NCBI GenBank assembly: GCA_029907465.1
Contig: JARYLV010000006.1
Span: forward strand, 1 to 64,000
Reading direction: 5' to 3'
Origin: Methanomassiliicoccales archaeon
Lineage (GTDB): Archaea > Thermoplasmatota > Thermoplasmata > Methanomassiliicoccales > JACIVX01
DNA: 64,000 nucleotides
Made by a program: the position numbers and the translations under genes
Shown: positions 9,777 to 18,066 of the stretch, in pieces
Layout: each line of letters opens with the position of its first letter
How positions within the stretch are numbered: the stretch's first letter is position 1
Notes under the pieces: model-generated
Told to the model about the DNA's origin: nothing
The model's database searches: none
What the model saw: only the letters and a program-made list of their open reading frames with translations

Positions 9777-10838
9777 CTATCGCCCCCCTTTCCCATAGAG
9801 TTCAGCTGCCTTCACCATCGCCTTTACATTCTCTAATGGCGTATTCGGCGAGATCTCACAACCTGGCGAAAGGATCATTCCCTTGCGATCAAGGAACCCC
9901 TTTTCGATCGCATCCTTCGCTTCCCGTTCAACCGCCTCAGCACCCTCAAGAATGAGTGTTGTCGTCTGATCGATCCCGCCCACGAGGCAGACCTTACCTC
10001 CGTACCTCGCTTTCGCTTCTTCAAGACTCAAATTGCTACCGCGATCCCACCAATTGATCCCATTTGCGTTCGTGTAGCCGGCGAGAATCTCGAAATGTGG
10101 TTCGACACCACAGACATGCAGTATATTTGCCCCGTCTTGTTTTCTTAGTGATGAAAGCACGAGCCGATCATACTTCACACCGAACTCCCTATATTGTTCT
10201 TCAGTTGTGATCTCACCAGATGCACGAGTTGTCGCAAAGAGGACGCCATCAGCACCAGCATCCATGATCGCCTCAATATACGCGATGATTGTTTCAGTCA
10301 TCGTTTTCAGGCCTATGTGAAGCGCGTCGGGATTGAGCAAAATATCCATCATGACCTGTTCCATGTTGCACACGTGCGTCGCCGAGGTCAGCGGGGTAGG
10401 AACATATGGCATGAGAGCCGTCCTATCTCCAAGATGATCCCTAATTTTTTTCACAGCTCGGATAGTCACGTGCATTCTTCCGTCAACGAGAGGATCGAGA
10501 ACCTGCAGTTTTTCCCAATCACTTGGCTCCTTAACAGCGAATTCACCGAGCATCGGCGTCAGATCAGCCTCGTATCGCATCTTTACCCCCCAACCCTCCG
10601 CGAGCTGCCCCATATCTGAAGTAGGGTTAAGGATGTCAACGCCAGTTTTTTCCCAAAAGGCGATCTGCCCCTTCGCCATTGTTTCGCCATCTTGCGCATA
10701 TTCTTTCGTCGAAAAGCCGCCAGCGACCGCGCCGATCGTCCACCCCATACCGCAGACGGGGATCCGATCGACAGAGTCATGCATCAGTGCAGCATACACC
10801 CTATCCCTTGAGCTCATTGATCGACTCATGCTGACCAC
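9777..10838 (-). CDS. MtaA/UroD-like corrinoid methyltransferase (copy 1)
   Basis: A 353-residue protein of the uroporphyrinogen decarboxylase/MtaA superfamily. It keeps the zinc-thiol site of methylcobamide methyltransferases, H241-x-C243 (HVC) and C327 (PGCE), which true URO-D enzymes lack, so methyl transfer is far more likely than haem synthesis. It would move a methyl group between a substrate or thiol acceptor and the adjacent corrinoid protein. Ten bases separate it from the corrinoid gene upstream, and it abuts the amidohydrolase downstream. The paralogue at 11638-12690 has the same zinc ligands. One copy may demethylate the substrate and the other pass the methyl to an acceptor; which does which cannot be told. 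Confidence 0.88.
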   Translation of the reverse strand: MVSMSRSMSSRDRVYAALMHDSVDRIPVCGMGWTIGAVAGGFSTKEYAQDGETMAKGQIAFWEKTGVDILNPTSDMGQLAEGWGVKMRYEADLTPMLGEFAVKEPSDWEKLQVLDPLVDGRMHVTIRAVKKIRDHLGDRTALMPYVPTPLTSATHVCNMEQVMMDILLNPDALHIGLKTMTETIIAYIEAIMDAGADGVLFATTRASGEITTEEQYREFGVKYDRLVLSSLRKQDGANILHVCGVEPHFEILAGYTNANGINWWDRGSNLSLEEAKARYGGKVCLVGGIDQTTTLILEGAEAVEREAKDAIEKGFLDRKGMILSPGCEISPNTPLENVKAMVKAAELYGKGGR

Positions 10839-10848
10839 TACCCCAAAT

Positions 10849-11514
10849 TCAGGCCTTTTCTTGTCGCGCAGCCAGATAGCACTGATTCCCTTTCATCAGT
10901 TCCGCGACCATCTCAACAGCAAGAACAGCGTCTGCAGCGTAGCCGTCTGCCCCAATCCTTTTGGCAAAGGTTGTCGTGATGGGCGCGCCACCGACCATGT
11001 ATTTGACTTTGTCCTTCAATCCTGCGTCCTTCAACTTATTAAGAATTGTCTCTAATTCTGGCATTGTGGCAGTGAGCAATGTTCCAGCGCCAACGATATT
11101 GGCGTTTTGCTGTTTAGCCGCCTCGACAAACTTGTCGAGCGGCACATCCTTTCCCAGATCATGAACTTTGTAGCCGTAGACCTGCAACATACCGACGACG
11201 AGATTCTTTCCGATGTCGTGGATGTCATTCTGCACGACACCCATGACAACTGTCCCAGCCTCGCCTTTCGTGTCCATCACATACGGTAAAAGCATCTTCT
11301 TGAACGAATGCGTTGCGAGAATCAGTTGTGGCAGCGCGATCTCTCGTTCCCGATACTTATGTCCAACGACGTTCATCGCGTCTATGAGAACCTTTCCAAC
11401 GTCCTTGCTGTCAACACCTGCAGCTTTCAACATTTCACCGATTTTCTGCGCTTCTCCAACTTTTCCGTTGACCACGCATTCGTACGCCATTTTGTATTGT
11501 TCCTCATTCATCAT
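10849..11514 (-). CDS. Corrinoid (B12-binding) methyl-carrier protein, MtaC/MttC-like
   Basis: A 221-residue methyl carrier of the methyltransferase family. An N-terminal helical cap domain (about 1-85) precedes a Rossmann-like B12 domain with the base-off/His-on motif D97-x-H99-x2-G102 (NDIHDIG), where H99 is the lower cobalt ligand. The GTLLTAT and GGAPIT segments cradle the cobalamin tail. It sits between the two MtaA-like methyltransferases in one transcription unit and should carry the methyl group between them. Reactivation would be done by the RACE protein at 2779-4698. The start is ATGATG after GGAGTGGT; the second ATG (11511) is equally possible. A TATTTATT element about 80 bases upstream may give it an extra promoter. 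Confidence 0.93.
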   Translation of the reverse strand: MMNEEQYKMAYECVVNGKVGEAQKIGEMLKAAGVDSKDVGKVLIDAMNVVGHKYREREIALPQLILATHSFKKMLLPYVMDTKGEAGTVVMGVVQNDIHDIGKNLVVGMLQVYGYKVHDLGKDVPLDKFVEAAKQQNANIVGAGTLLTATMPELETILNKLKDAGLKDKVKYMVGGAPITTTFAKRIGADGYAADAVLAVEMVAELMKGNQCYLAARQEKA

Positions 11515-11637
11515 ACCACTCCGCTTATCCGTTATTCATCAATTAACAGTAGATCCAGAGATGAGAAGACCCAATCAATATGTCTCCTTGACCAGCAAAT
11601 AAATAAGAAAGGAAGTGAAAGGGTTTCCACACCATTT

Positions 11638-12690
11638 TCAGTACTTCCCGTATCGTCTCGCGGCGTTAATCGCTGCGCGCATGTTCGCCCACGGTGTTTT
11701 CGGTGAAACTTCACAACCTGGTGCTAAAACGAACCCGCTTCCCTCTTTTGCAGTTTCACAAGCATTCTTTATTTCGGCGGCGACGTCATCTGGTGTTCCA
11801 GAAACAAGTGTATTCGTATGATCAATGCCTGCCATTAGAGCGAGGTTCCTTCCATATGTCGCTTTCGCTTCAGCAAGGTTTGGTTTCGCACCCCTGTCCC
11901 ACCATGAAATCGCCTTAACGTTCTTGAATTTCTTTCTATAATCGTCGATGATTTCGAACATCGGTTCGACACCGCAGATGTGTGGGACATGGACCATCGC
12001 GGGCGTTCTCCTAAAGATCTCCTCATCATATGGTGCGCCAAATTCACGGTACTGTTCAACAGTTGTGATCTCCTTGCTCGCCCTTGTCGTGAGGTAACCC
12101 GCAAAGTAAGCGCCATTGTCAACGCAAGCGTTGATGAAATCCGCGATCGTATCTGTGATGACCTTCAACCCTTTCTTTAGCGCGTCGGGATCGGTAATCA
12201 TGTGCATGAGTGTATCTTCCATCGAACAGACATGGGTTGTCGTCGTCAACGGGCTTGGCATCGACACGCCAATTGGAACTCTATCACCATACTTTTCGCT
12301 ACATATAGCGCATGCATCGAGGTACAGCCTCATTCTACCGTCAACACGTGGATCAAGCACCTCTAGCTTTTCCCAGTCACCAGGCTCTTTCACCGGGAAC
12401 TTCCCCAGCGCCATGTGGATATCTGGCTCAGTCGGAAGTTTCATCCTCACTCCCCAACCCTGCACAATCAGCCCCATGTCCGATAGGCAGTAGATATTGT
12501 CTCCGCCAACATGCTCGTAAAAAGCAATGTGAGCTTTCGCCATGTTGGCTCCACTTGTGCCGTACTTGATCACATCCATACCCGGCACAAAATGTACCTC
12601 AAATATCCCGCCGAAAAGCGACACTGGGACGTAGTCAGGCGTCTCAAAATTCAAGGCCGCCTCAAACCGCTGCATCGGTGTCATTTCCAT
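11638..12690 (-). CDS. MtaA/UroD-like corrinoid methyltransferase (copy 2)
   Basis: A 350-residue MtaA/UroD superfamily protein, first gene of the methyl-transfer operon. Zinc ligands H237-x-C239 (HIC) and C326 (PGCE) are in place. It is clearly homologous to copy 1 at 9777, sharing the WWDRG segment, the TTRAS-EITT-EQYREFG block and the GCE-SP-TP ending, but it has diverged elsewhere, as expected for a division of labour. Translation starts at the ATG at 12690, 7 bases after AAGGGGGG. A strong TATA box and an inverted repeat lie just upstream (12713-12745). The methyl donor is unknown; methoxylated, methylthio or methylamine-type compounds are all conceivable. Confidence 0.88.
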   Translation of the reverse strand: MEMTPMQRFEAALNFETPDYVPVSLFGGIFEVHFVPGMDVIKYGTSGANMAKAHIAFYEHVGGDNIYCLSDMGLIVQGWGVRMKLPTEPDIHMALGKFPVKEPGDWEKLEVLDPRVDGRMRLYLDACAICSEKYGDRVPIGVSMPSPLTTTTHVCSMEDTLMHMITDPDALKKGLKVITDTIADFINACVDNGAYFAGYLTTRASKEITTVEQYREFGAPYDEEIFRRTPAMVHVPHICGVEPMFEIIDDYRKKFKNVKAISWWDRGAKPNLAEAKATYGRNLALMAGIDHTNTLVSGTPDDVAAEIKNACETAKEGSGFVLAPGCEVSPKTPWANMRAAINAARRYGKY

Positions 12691-12712
12691 CTTTTAATCA
12701 ACCCCCCTTGCG

Positions 12713-12745
12713 AAAAATTAGCGCACAACTAATTTATATATGCTT
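12713..12745 (-). promoter_or_regulatory. Promoter and operator-like repeat of the methyl-transfer operon
   Basis: Reading the minus strand, CATATATAAATT (12742-12731) is a strong archaeal TATA box about 45 bases before the ATG at 12690. Immediately downstream, between TATA and the expected start site, is a perfect 7-base inverted repeat AAATTAG-7-CTAATTT (12715-12735), well placed for a repressor. Confidence 0.6.
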
Positions 12746-12778
12746 GCTTCACAAAACACACCGATTTCAGTCATTTAG

Positions 12779-12812
12779 GAAAAAAAGGAACACAAAAAAA
12801 TCGAAAGAAGAT
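12779..12812 (-). terminator. Double T-tract terminator after the acyl-CoA synthetase operon
   Basis: About 20 bases past the stop of the beta-subunit gene, the minus strand has two T tracts (seven and six T) separated by a short GC-containing spacer, typical of archaeal termination. It separates this operon from the downstream methyl-transfer operon promoter. Confidence 0.5.
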
Positions 12813-12827
12813 CGAAACACGTTAAGA

Positions 12828-13547
12828 TCAAACGTGAGTTAGAAAGATCCTCGCATCAGCAACTTTTACGCCTTTCGCATTGCCAAAAACAGGATTGAGA
12901 TCCATCTCTTCGATCTCATCAAAATCGCAAAGCAACCGTGAGACGGCAAGCAAAGTGGATACAACGATGTTTGTGTCGACCCTCTCACTCCCCCGATATC
13001 CTTCAATAAGTTTTTTCCCCTTCAACTCAGAAATCATTTCGAGTGCGTCGATCTCCTCAATAGGAACAAGCCTGTATGAAACGTCCCTAAAGACCTCGAC
13101 ATTGATCCCACCGATCCCGAACATGATCATTTGGCCAAACTGTGCATCCCTCGTAGAGCCGATGATCATCTCATGTCCACGTACCATCTCGGACACGAGG
13201 ACACCGCGGAAATCGAAATCGCCCAGTCTCTTTCGTGCGCTCGAGAACATTTCATCAAATGCTGACTTAACATCTTCATCGTTTGCGATATTTAGCCGGA
13301 CGCCACCGAATTCGGTCTTGTGAACAATCTGGGGCGAGACGATCTTCATCGCAACGGGATAGCCGATTCTTCTGGCAGCATGAACGGCTTCATCAGGAGT
13401 CCTGCAAAACATATCTTGCGTGACCGAGATTCCATATGATCTCAAAACAGCTTTTGCTTCATGTTCTAGCATGAAATTTCTACCTTCATCCCGGGCCATT
13501 TTGATCAAATTGGCAGCTTCCCCTGTCATGTAATTACCTTCCCTCAA
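12828..13547 (-). CDS. ADP-forming acyl-CoA synthetase, beta subunit (ATP-grasp)
   Basis: A 239-residue ATP-grasp subunit. It includes YPVAMKIVSPQIVHKTEFGGV, where the lysines and the HK motif bind nucleotide, and the C-terminal EMDLNPVFG metal-binding strand. With the alpha subunit upstream it would make acid + CoA + ATP from acyl-CoA, ADP and phosphate, the energy-conserving step of archaeal peptide and acid fermentation. Its ATG lies inside the alpha-subunit gene (14-base overlap), so the two are coupled. Archaea often encode several such pairs with different acyl preferences; the substrate here is probably the product of the CoA-transferase-like pair that starts the operon. Confidence 0.92.
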   Translation of the reverse strand: MREGNYMTGEAANLIKMARDEGRNFMLEHEAKAVLRSYGISVTQDMFCRTPDEAVHAARRIGYPVAMKIVSPQIVHKTEFGGVRLNIANDEDVKSAFDEMFSSARKRLGDFDFRGVLVSEMVRGHEMIIGSTRDAQFGQMIMFGIGGINVEVFRDVSYRLVPIEEIDALEMISELKGKKLIEGYRGSERVDTNIVVSTLLAVSRLLCDFDEIEEMDLNPVFGNAKGVKVADARIFLTHV

Positions 13548-14955
13548 AACTGATCGCTCTTCGCTTCAAAAATTCAACATATCCATATATTGCACCGACA
13601 GCTCTCGCTGTCCGCTCTGGCCAGTCAAAGCATGGCACACGGTTTTTCTGCAAAATGTCCATATTTCCCAGGGCGCTCCTTACTGACACCCAGCAAACGT
13701 ATGTCGGTTTCTTGTAACCCCACGCGAGACACTTATTCACGGTGTCAGCGACTGCCTGGCACACCTCAGGCATCATCGCCGCCCGCTGCAAGATAATTGG
13801 TACGATAATATCGATCTCATCACATTCATAAAGGATTTCAATGATCTTTGAATAAAGCTCAACGAACTTTGGCCAAACGGGTGTCATGTCGACAGGGTTC
13901 CTCGCGCTCGCATACGGTGGGATCAATTCCTTAATTTTCTCCTGAGTCTCTGCGGACAGTTCTGGAACAACGAGTCCGGCTTCCTCACACAGATCGGCAA
14001 GTTCAACCCCAGTGCCGCCCGAATTCGTCACGATGCCGACTCTTGGCCCTCTTGGAAGTGGCTGCCAGTCAAGACCTTTTGCGATGTTGATGAGGTCCAT
14101 TCCATTCCTCGCGAAGATGATGCCTGATTGTTTGAATGCGGCTTCATAAGCCGTAAAAGAGCCGGCCAGCGCAGCCGTATGGGAGGCCGCCGCCCTTGCT
14201 GCACCAGCCGTTCTTCCAGTTTTTGTCGCGACAATAGGCTTCTTAGGAGTGATCTTCTTCGCCTCCTCAAAAAATTCCCTGCCTTTGTTAACAGATTCGA
14301 GGAACAGGCAGATGACTTTCGTTTCGTCGTCTTCTCCCAAGTATCTCAGAATTTCATAGTCCTCTATACCAGCTTTGTTTCCGTGCGCCATGATCTTTGC
14401 GAATTTCATGTGGTGATCAAGCGCACAGGCAAATATCGCCATACCGTAGGCACCTGACTGTGTCACGAATGAAATATCACCGCCCCTTGGTGGCGTACCG
14501 ACACCTAGAGAGGCATTTAGACCGATATTGCAATTGTAAATCCCAAAACAATTTGGACCAACTACTTTGATTTTCCCCTTATTTGCCGCTACCATCATTT
14601 CCTCTTCGAGCTTTTTCCCCTCAGGCCCCGCTTCGCTGAACCCGGCTGTAATAACAACTGCTGCCTTTGTTCCCTTTTCTGCCAGTTCTTCCATTACCTT
14701 CGGAACGGCCTTAGCAGGGATGACGATAACTGCTAGGTCAATCGAATCAGGAATCGACTTCACATTTGGATAACATGTTAATCCGAAAACCTGCTGCTCC
14801 GACGGATTGACCATATAAACCTTACCACGGTAACCATCGATTATGTTCTTCGCAAAAACATAACCCATTTTTCCTTCCTTATTCGAGGCACCGATCAACG
14901 CGACTGACTTCGGATTAAAAATCGCATCAATTCTTTCGTCTTTCACAACCCCCAC
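13534..14955 (-). CDS. ADP-forming acyl-CoA synthetase, alpha subunit
   Basis: A 473-residue subunit with an N-terminal CoA-binding Rossmann domain (FNPKSVALIGAS), a first succinyl-CoA-ligase-like domain holding the phosphorylated histidine in the AASHTAALAG motif (near residue 260), and a second ligase-like domain with GIVTNSGG. This is the standard order for archaeal ACD alpha subunits, and the length is normal. The phosphohistidine swings to the ATP-grasp beta subunit encoded next. It starts 15 bases after the IpdB-like gene, forming a four-gene operon (16744 to 12828). Confidence 0.93.
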   Translation of the reverse strand: MGVVKDERIDAIFNPKSVALIGASNKEGKMGYVFAKNIIDGYRGKVYMVNPSEQQVFGLTCYPNVKSIPDSIDLAVIVIPAKAVPKVMEELAEKGTKAAVVITAGFSEAGPEGKKLEEEMMVAANKGKIKVVGPNCFGIYNCNIGLNASLGVGTPPRGGDISFVTQSGAYGMAIFACALDHHMKFAKIMAHGNKAGIEDYEILRYLGEDDETKVICLFLESVNKGREFFEEAKKITPKKPIVATKTGRTAGAARAAASHTAALAGSFTAYEAAFKQSGIIFARNGMDLINIAKGLDWQPLPRGPRVGIVTNSGGTGVELADLCEEAGLVVPELSAETQEKIKELIPPYASARNPVDMTPVWPKFVELYSKIIEILYECDEIDIIVPIILQRAAMMPEVCQAVADTVNKCLAWGYKKPTYVCWVSVRSALGNMDILQKNRVPCFDWPERTARAVGAIYGYVEFLKRRAISFEGR

Positions 14956-14970
14956 CTTCTCGAGGTTATT

Positions 14971-15813
14971 TCATATGTAGAACTTCCTTTTCAACTCTTC
15001 TGGCTGAAACTCCAACTGTCTTACCTTCAGCGGGTCGATCTGACGGATCAGTTCAACTTCCTCTCTCGTAGGCATATCCATAATCCTTACTTCTGGATGT
15101 ATGACTGGCCGGAACTCGGTGTTTTCTAGGATCGTCTCGACAGTCGTATCTGGGTAGAGATAGCGCAATCGCATTATTTTCGTTTCTGGATCAAAATCGA
15201 AAACACCGAGTTCAGTTACCACCCAGTCAGGACCGTTGCCGACCAGATCGAGATCACGGCGGTTTCCATAGGGCGTCACATGTCCAATGTTTGTTATGAA
15301 GTCGCATTTCTCGACAAGTGCATAAATAACCCTATCCTTCTTTCTCTGGACTCGATGTCTTGTCGTCCAGATCGTGTAATTAACGCAATCGGCTGAGAGG
15401 TTACAGCCCCCTGCTCCACCAGGGAACTTTATCTTGCATTTCTCTGGTGTCCCTATCAAGCTGACATTTTGATTACCATACTTGTCGATCTGTGCACCAC
15501 TGAAGAAAGATCGATCGAGTTCTCCCCTTTGTGCGAGATCGAAGATCTTATCAACAGTCACCATCGCAGTTCTTCCCTGAATCATAACCCAATCGTTTGT
15601 CGTGTAAGGGAGAAACGGTGGGTTTGGATCAACCGCACTCGAAACTCCCCCAAAATAGACCATGTCCTTCGCGTGCGTTAGCTTGGCAAAATACATGGCG
15701 ACCATTGGTATCGGAGATGAAACCCCATGAAAGACTGTACTCCTATCCTTGATCGTGCGCGCGACGTTTACAACGAAAAGTTCGTCAATCCCGACTTCAA
15801 ACCCGTCATTCAT
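14971..15813 (-). CDS. CoA-transferase family I subunit B-like (IpdB-like)
   Basis: A 280-residue protein of the glutaconate CoA-transferase beta family. The ATG at 15813 (MNDGFEVG) is the natural start and overlaps the subunit A gene by 8 bases; a longer frame to 15909 is out of family. By memory it resembles mycobacterial IpdB more than GctB: DKYGNQN, the WVVTELGVFDF block and a C-terminal PTREEVELIRQIDP match in order. At the place where classical CoA-transferases carry the catalytic glutamate, here the sequence reads VYFGGVSSA with no Glu. IpdAB acts as a CoA-ester ring hydrolase instead of a transferase, so hydrolysis of a cyclic dione-CoA is a serious alternative to CoA transfer. Confidence 0.8.
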   Translation of the reverse strand: MNDGFEVGIDELFVVNVARTIKDRSTVFHGVSSPIPMVAMYFAKLTHAKDMVYFGGVSSAVDPNPPFLPYTTNDWVMIQGRTAMVTVDKIFDLAQRGELDRSFFSGAQIDKYGNQNVSLIGTPEKCKIKFPGGAGGCNLSADCVNYTIWTTRHRVQRKKDRVIYALVEKCDFITNIGHVTPYGNRRDLDLVGNGPDWVVTELGVFDFDPETKIMRLRYLYPDTTVETILENTEFRPVIHPEVRIMDMPTREEVELIRQIDPLKVRQLEFQPEELKRKFYI

Positions 15814-16744
15814 AGGTGAACAACTCCATCCATTTCTCGCGGCTTTCCTTCCATGATGCCAGCAATCGCATTTTTTCTTCCCCACCAATTCTCTCAATGT
15901 ACTCAGCATGCGATTTTACGCCAAAGACATACTTGTCAAGGTAATTCCTTTTGAAGGCTTCAGGTCCAGCCAAAGCCGCCCGCATGTATTCTGCGATATG
16001 CGCCCTATCATATGCATAGTAAGGATAACAGCTCGTTGGGTGCGCTCCAAACGGAGCGTGAACGACCGCTGTGATCTCGTAATAAGGTATTGTTGGTCCT
16101 ATCTTCTTCATTTCCTCTTCTGGCAGAATTTCTTCGGCGGTAACAATGACTTTCTTGGATGCCCTCATAAAGAGAACATCGGCGACATAGGGAGGCTCGA
16201 TTTTCACGTTACCATGTATGTCAGCCTTATTAACATGAATAATGGCAACATCAGGTTCGAGGGCAGGTACGAGGATGACTTTTTTGCCCGTGAATGGATC
16301 GGTGAATTCCTTGTATTCAGGATGGAATCTGATCTCGTCACTTCCCTTGATACTCCTCATCGGCACGAAAGGCATTCCAAATTCAGCGGCACGGAGCTGG
16401 TTGATAATCGTATTACAGCAGCTCTCCTTGATTTTGACAGCCCCGCTTTCGCAAGCACGTCTGTAGTTCGGCGCGAGCCCGAAATCCTGTTCAAAGCTCA
16501 CATGGGTCTCCTCAACAGTCCCAACGATACCGCCACCACATGCAAGGTCGACGTCGAATCCATGCGCTGTGCCGACGATGTGAAGATTGCGCCGCCCCTG
16601 TCGAATAAGTTCGCGCAGCATGGCGATTGGTTCCCTAAGACATAGACCGCCGCCAATCGCAACAATGTCCCCGTCCTTGACCATACGTGCAGCGTCTTCG
16701 AGTGTTGTCAGCTTATTCCTTTCAACAAAAATGCCCATTGCCAA
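15806..16744 (-). CDS. CoA-transferase family I subunit A-like (IpdA-like)
   Basis: A 312-residue alpha-type subunit of family I CoA-transferases. It has an N-terminal GDIVAIGGGL loop, a central HVNKADIHGNV segment and a C-terminal VVHAPFGAHPTSC motif followed by a Tyr-rich stretch, which I recall as similar to the GGAH block of IpdA. It is first in a four-gene operon with the B subunit and both subunits of an ADP-forming acyl-CoA synthetase. The complex either transfers CoA between acids or hydrolyses a cyclic CoA ester; the B subunit favours the second reading. A TTTATAACC box (16796-16788) lies about 45 bases upstream. Confidence 0.8.
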   Translation of the reverse strand: MAMGIFVERNKLTTLEDAARMVKDGDIVAIGGGLCLREPIAMLRELIRQGRRNLHIVGTAHGFDVDLACGGGIVGTVEETHVSFEQDFGLAPNYRRACESGAVKIKESCCNTIINQLRAAEFGMPFVPMRSIKGSDEIRFHPEYKEFTDPFTGKKVILVPALEPDVAIIHVNKADIHGNVKIEPPYVADVLFMRASKKVIVTAEEILPEEEMKKIGPTIPYYEITAVVHAPFGAHPTSCYPYYAYDRAHIAEYMRAALAGPEAFKRNYLDKYVFGVKSHAEYIERIGGEEKMRLLASWKESREKWMELFTYE

Positions 16745-16785
16745 TCGCTCCGATCGATATCGTTAACTGTCGAAAGCACTCGAGT

Positions 16786-16798
16786 TTGGTTATAAAGA
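16786..16798 (-). promoter_or_regulatory. TATA box of the CoA-transferase/acyl-CoA synthetase operon
   Basis: TCTTTATAACC on the minus strand, about 45 bases before the ATG at 16744. This is the right distance for a short-leader transcript of the four-gene operon. Confidence 0.45.
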
Positions 16799-16863
16799 TT
16801 TGCTTCAAAGAATACATGAAAAATAGGGAATTTTGAAAGATTCGCTCGAGAATACAACAACCA

Positions 16864-17241
16864 TCACCAATGCTCCTCGTCAGGATTTGTGAAATGTGCC
16901 TGTAATGCTTCGAGTTCTCTTGCTATTCGCTGGTTCCTACAAGCCGTGCATTCTATTTCTTTTCCGAGCTTGTGTTTTAATCGTACAACGGTTGAATCGA
17001 TATCAGCAATTGCGCCGCATTCGCACAGAATCTTCTTACTCGAAAAAGGTCCGAACATAACCTCCCCCAGATTGCGTGAGTTCTCAAAAGAATAATCATT
17101 TATTGCAACGGTGTTTGAAACCAGAGGATTGGTCTCTCGTGTGCTCAAATCATTTGTCGGTTTCAACGATCCGATCGACTCGAGCCGCGGTTTAGAGCCA
17201 ATCGTGTCGAGAGCCTGGGCTATCCTATCGTTCAACACCAT
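16864..17241 (-). CDS. Hypothetical protein with C-terminal zinc ribbon
   Basis: A 125-residue protein I do not recognise. Residues 1-70 look disordered (Ser, Asn and Thr rich). The C-terminal third has CxC and CxxC pairs (CECG ... CTAC) about 26 residues apart, as in a small zinc ribbon. The ATG at 17241 follows GGGGGGACGGAT; an upstream TTG (17262) is possible. It stands alone between the CoA-transferase operon and an Lrp regulator, on the same strand. A regulatory or scaffold role is possible, but nothing specific can be said. Confidence 0.6.
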   Translation of the reverse strand: MVLNDRIAQALDTIGSKPRLESIGSLKPTNDLSTRETNPLVSNTVAINDYSFENSRNLGEVMFGPFSSKKILCECGAIADIDSTVVRLKHKLGKEIECTACRNQRIARELEALQAHFTNPDEEHW

Positions 17242-17492
17242 TACATCCGTCCCCCCACGCAAAGCACCTAGCTGATTCCCAATACACTTCCGTGCAAAGG
17301 AATCGGCAAAATAGGGCTCCGCCCCAAATGATTACTAAAAACCATATCGGACATAAAGACTTAAACATTTCCTTAACGCATTAAATTTTGGAAAAGCCAG
17401 CATTGTCCAGAAATTCCCAATCAAGTGCCAAAAGCGCTAACTTGTGTGCTGAATCATTCAAGAAAATCTCTGCAGACACAGGACGCAAGGAA

Positions 17493-17936
17493 TCACAATT
17501 CTTCCTTAACAGTCGCAAAAGATGCGCATGTGATCGTCCTCCCAACTCCCTCAATCTGTCTAAGTCTATCAATCACAAGGGATCCAATTTCTTCCATCGA
17601 TTTTCCCCTTACCTTCAGTAATATGTCGTACTCACCTGAGATAAGGTGGACCTCCATTACTCCCGCTAATTCCGCAATTTGTTGGGCGAGTTCCCTTTGT
17701 GATATATTCGGGTTTGGCAGGAAGCTGACCAGGATGAAAACCAGAATCGGCTCTCCCAAGTTCGCATAGTCGGGAAGGATGGTGAACTTGCGGATCAGTC
17801 CCTTTTCACACATCTTCCGGATTCTTTCACGAACCGTCGCCCTTGGCATGTTTACTACCTTCGCAATGGACTTTGTGGTCCTTCTTGAGTCCTTTTTCAA
17901 TTCATCAAGAATTGCCCGATCTTTCTCGTCAACCAT
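17493..17936 (-). CDS. Lrp/AsnC family transcriptional regulator
   Basis: A 147-residue regulator starting MVDEKDRAIL, with a winged helix-turn-helix (TTKSIAKVVNMPRATVRERI) and a C-terminal RAM domain containing GEYDILLKV, a typical effector-pocket segment. It lies upstream of, and on the same strand as, the zinc-ribbon gene and the CoA-transferase/acyl-CoA synthetase operon, about 1.2 kb away, so it could control amino-acid or acid catabolism there (inference). It differs clearly from the Lrp gene at 2307. Confidence 0.9.
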   Translation of the reverse strand: MVDEKDRAILDELKKDSRRTTKSIAKVVNMPRATVRERIRKMCEKGLIRKFTILPDYANLGEPILVFILVSFLPNPNISQRELAQQIAELAGVMEVHLISGEYDILLKVRGKSMEEIGSLVIDRLRQIEGVGRTITCASFATVKEEL

Positions 17937-18066
17937 ACAATCATAAATTGATAAGGGACGGATTAATCATTTTGGAGGAGGCGGAACACGTTAGCCATTG
18001 GGAGTTCTTTCACTTTCAAAAAAAAGAATTATCTCCTGCGACAATTATTTTCAACCTGGGAAACAG

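Noticed and set aside
11638-12690. Uroporphyrinogen decarboxylase (haem synthesis)
   Set aside because: The fold fits, but the HxC...C zinc-thiol ligands and the adjacent corrinoid gene point to methyl transfer; the same applies to the copy at 9777-10838.
15908-16645. 245-codon plus-strand frame
   Set aside because: Antisense to the IpdA-like gene, whose family motifs are clear.
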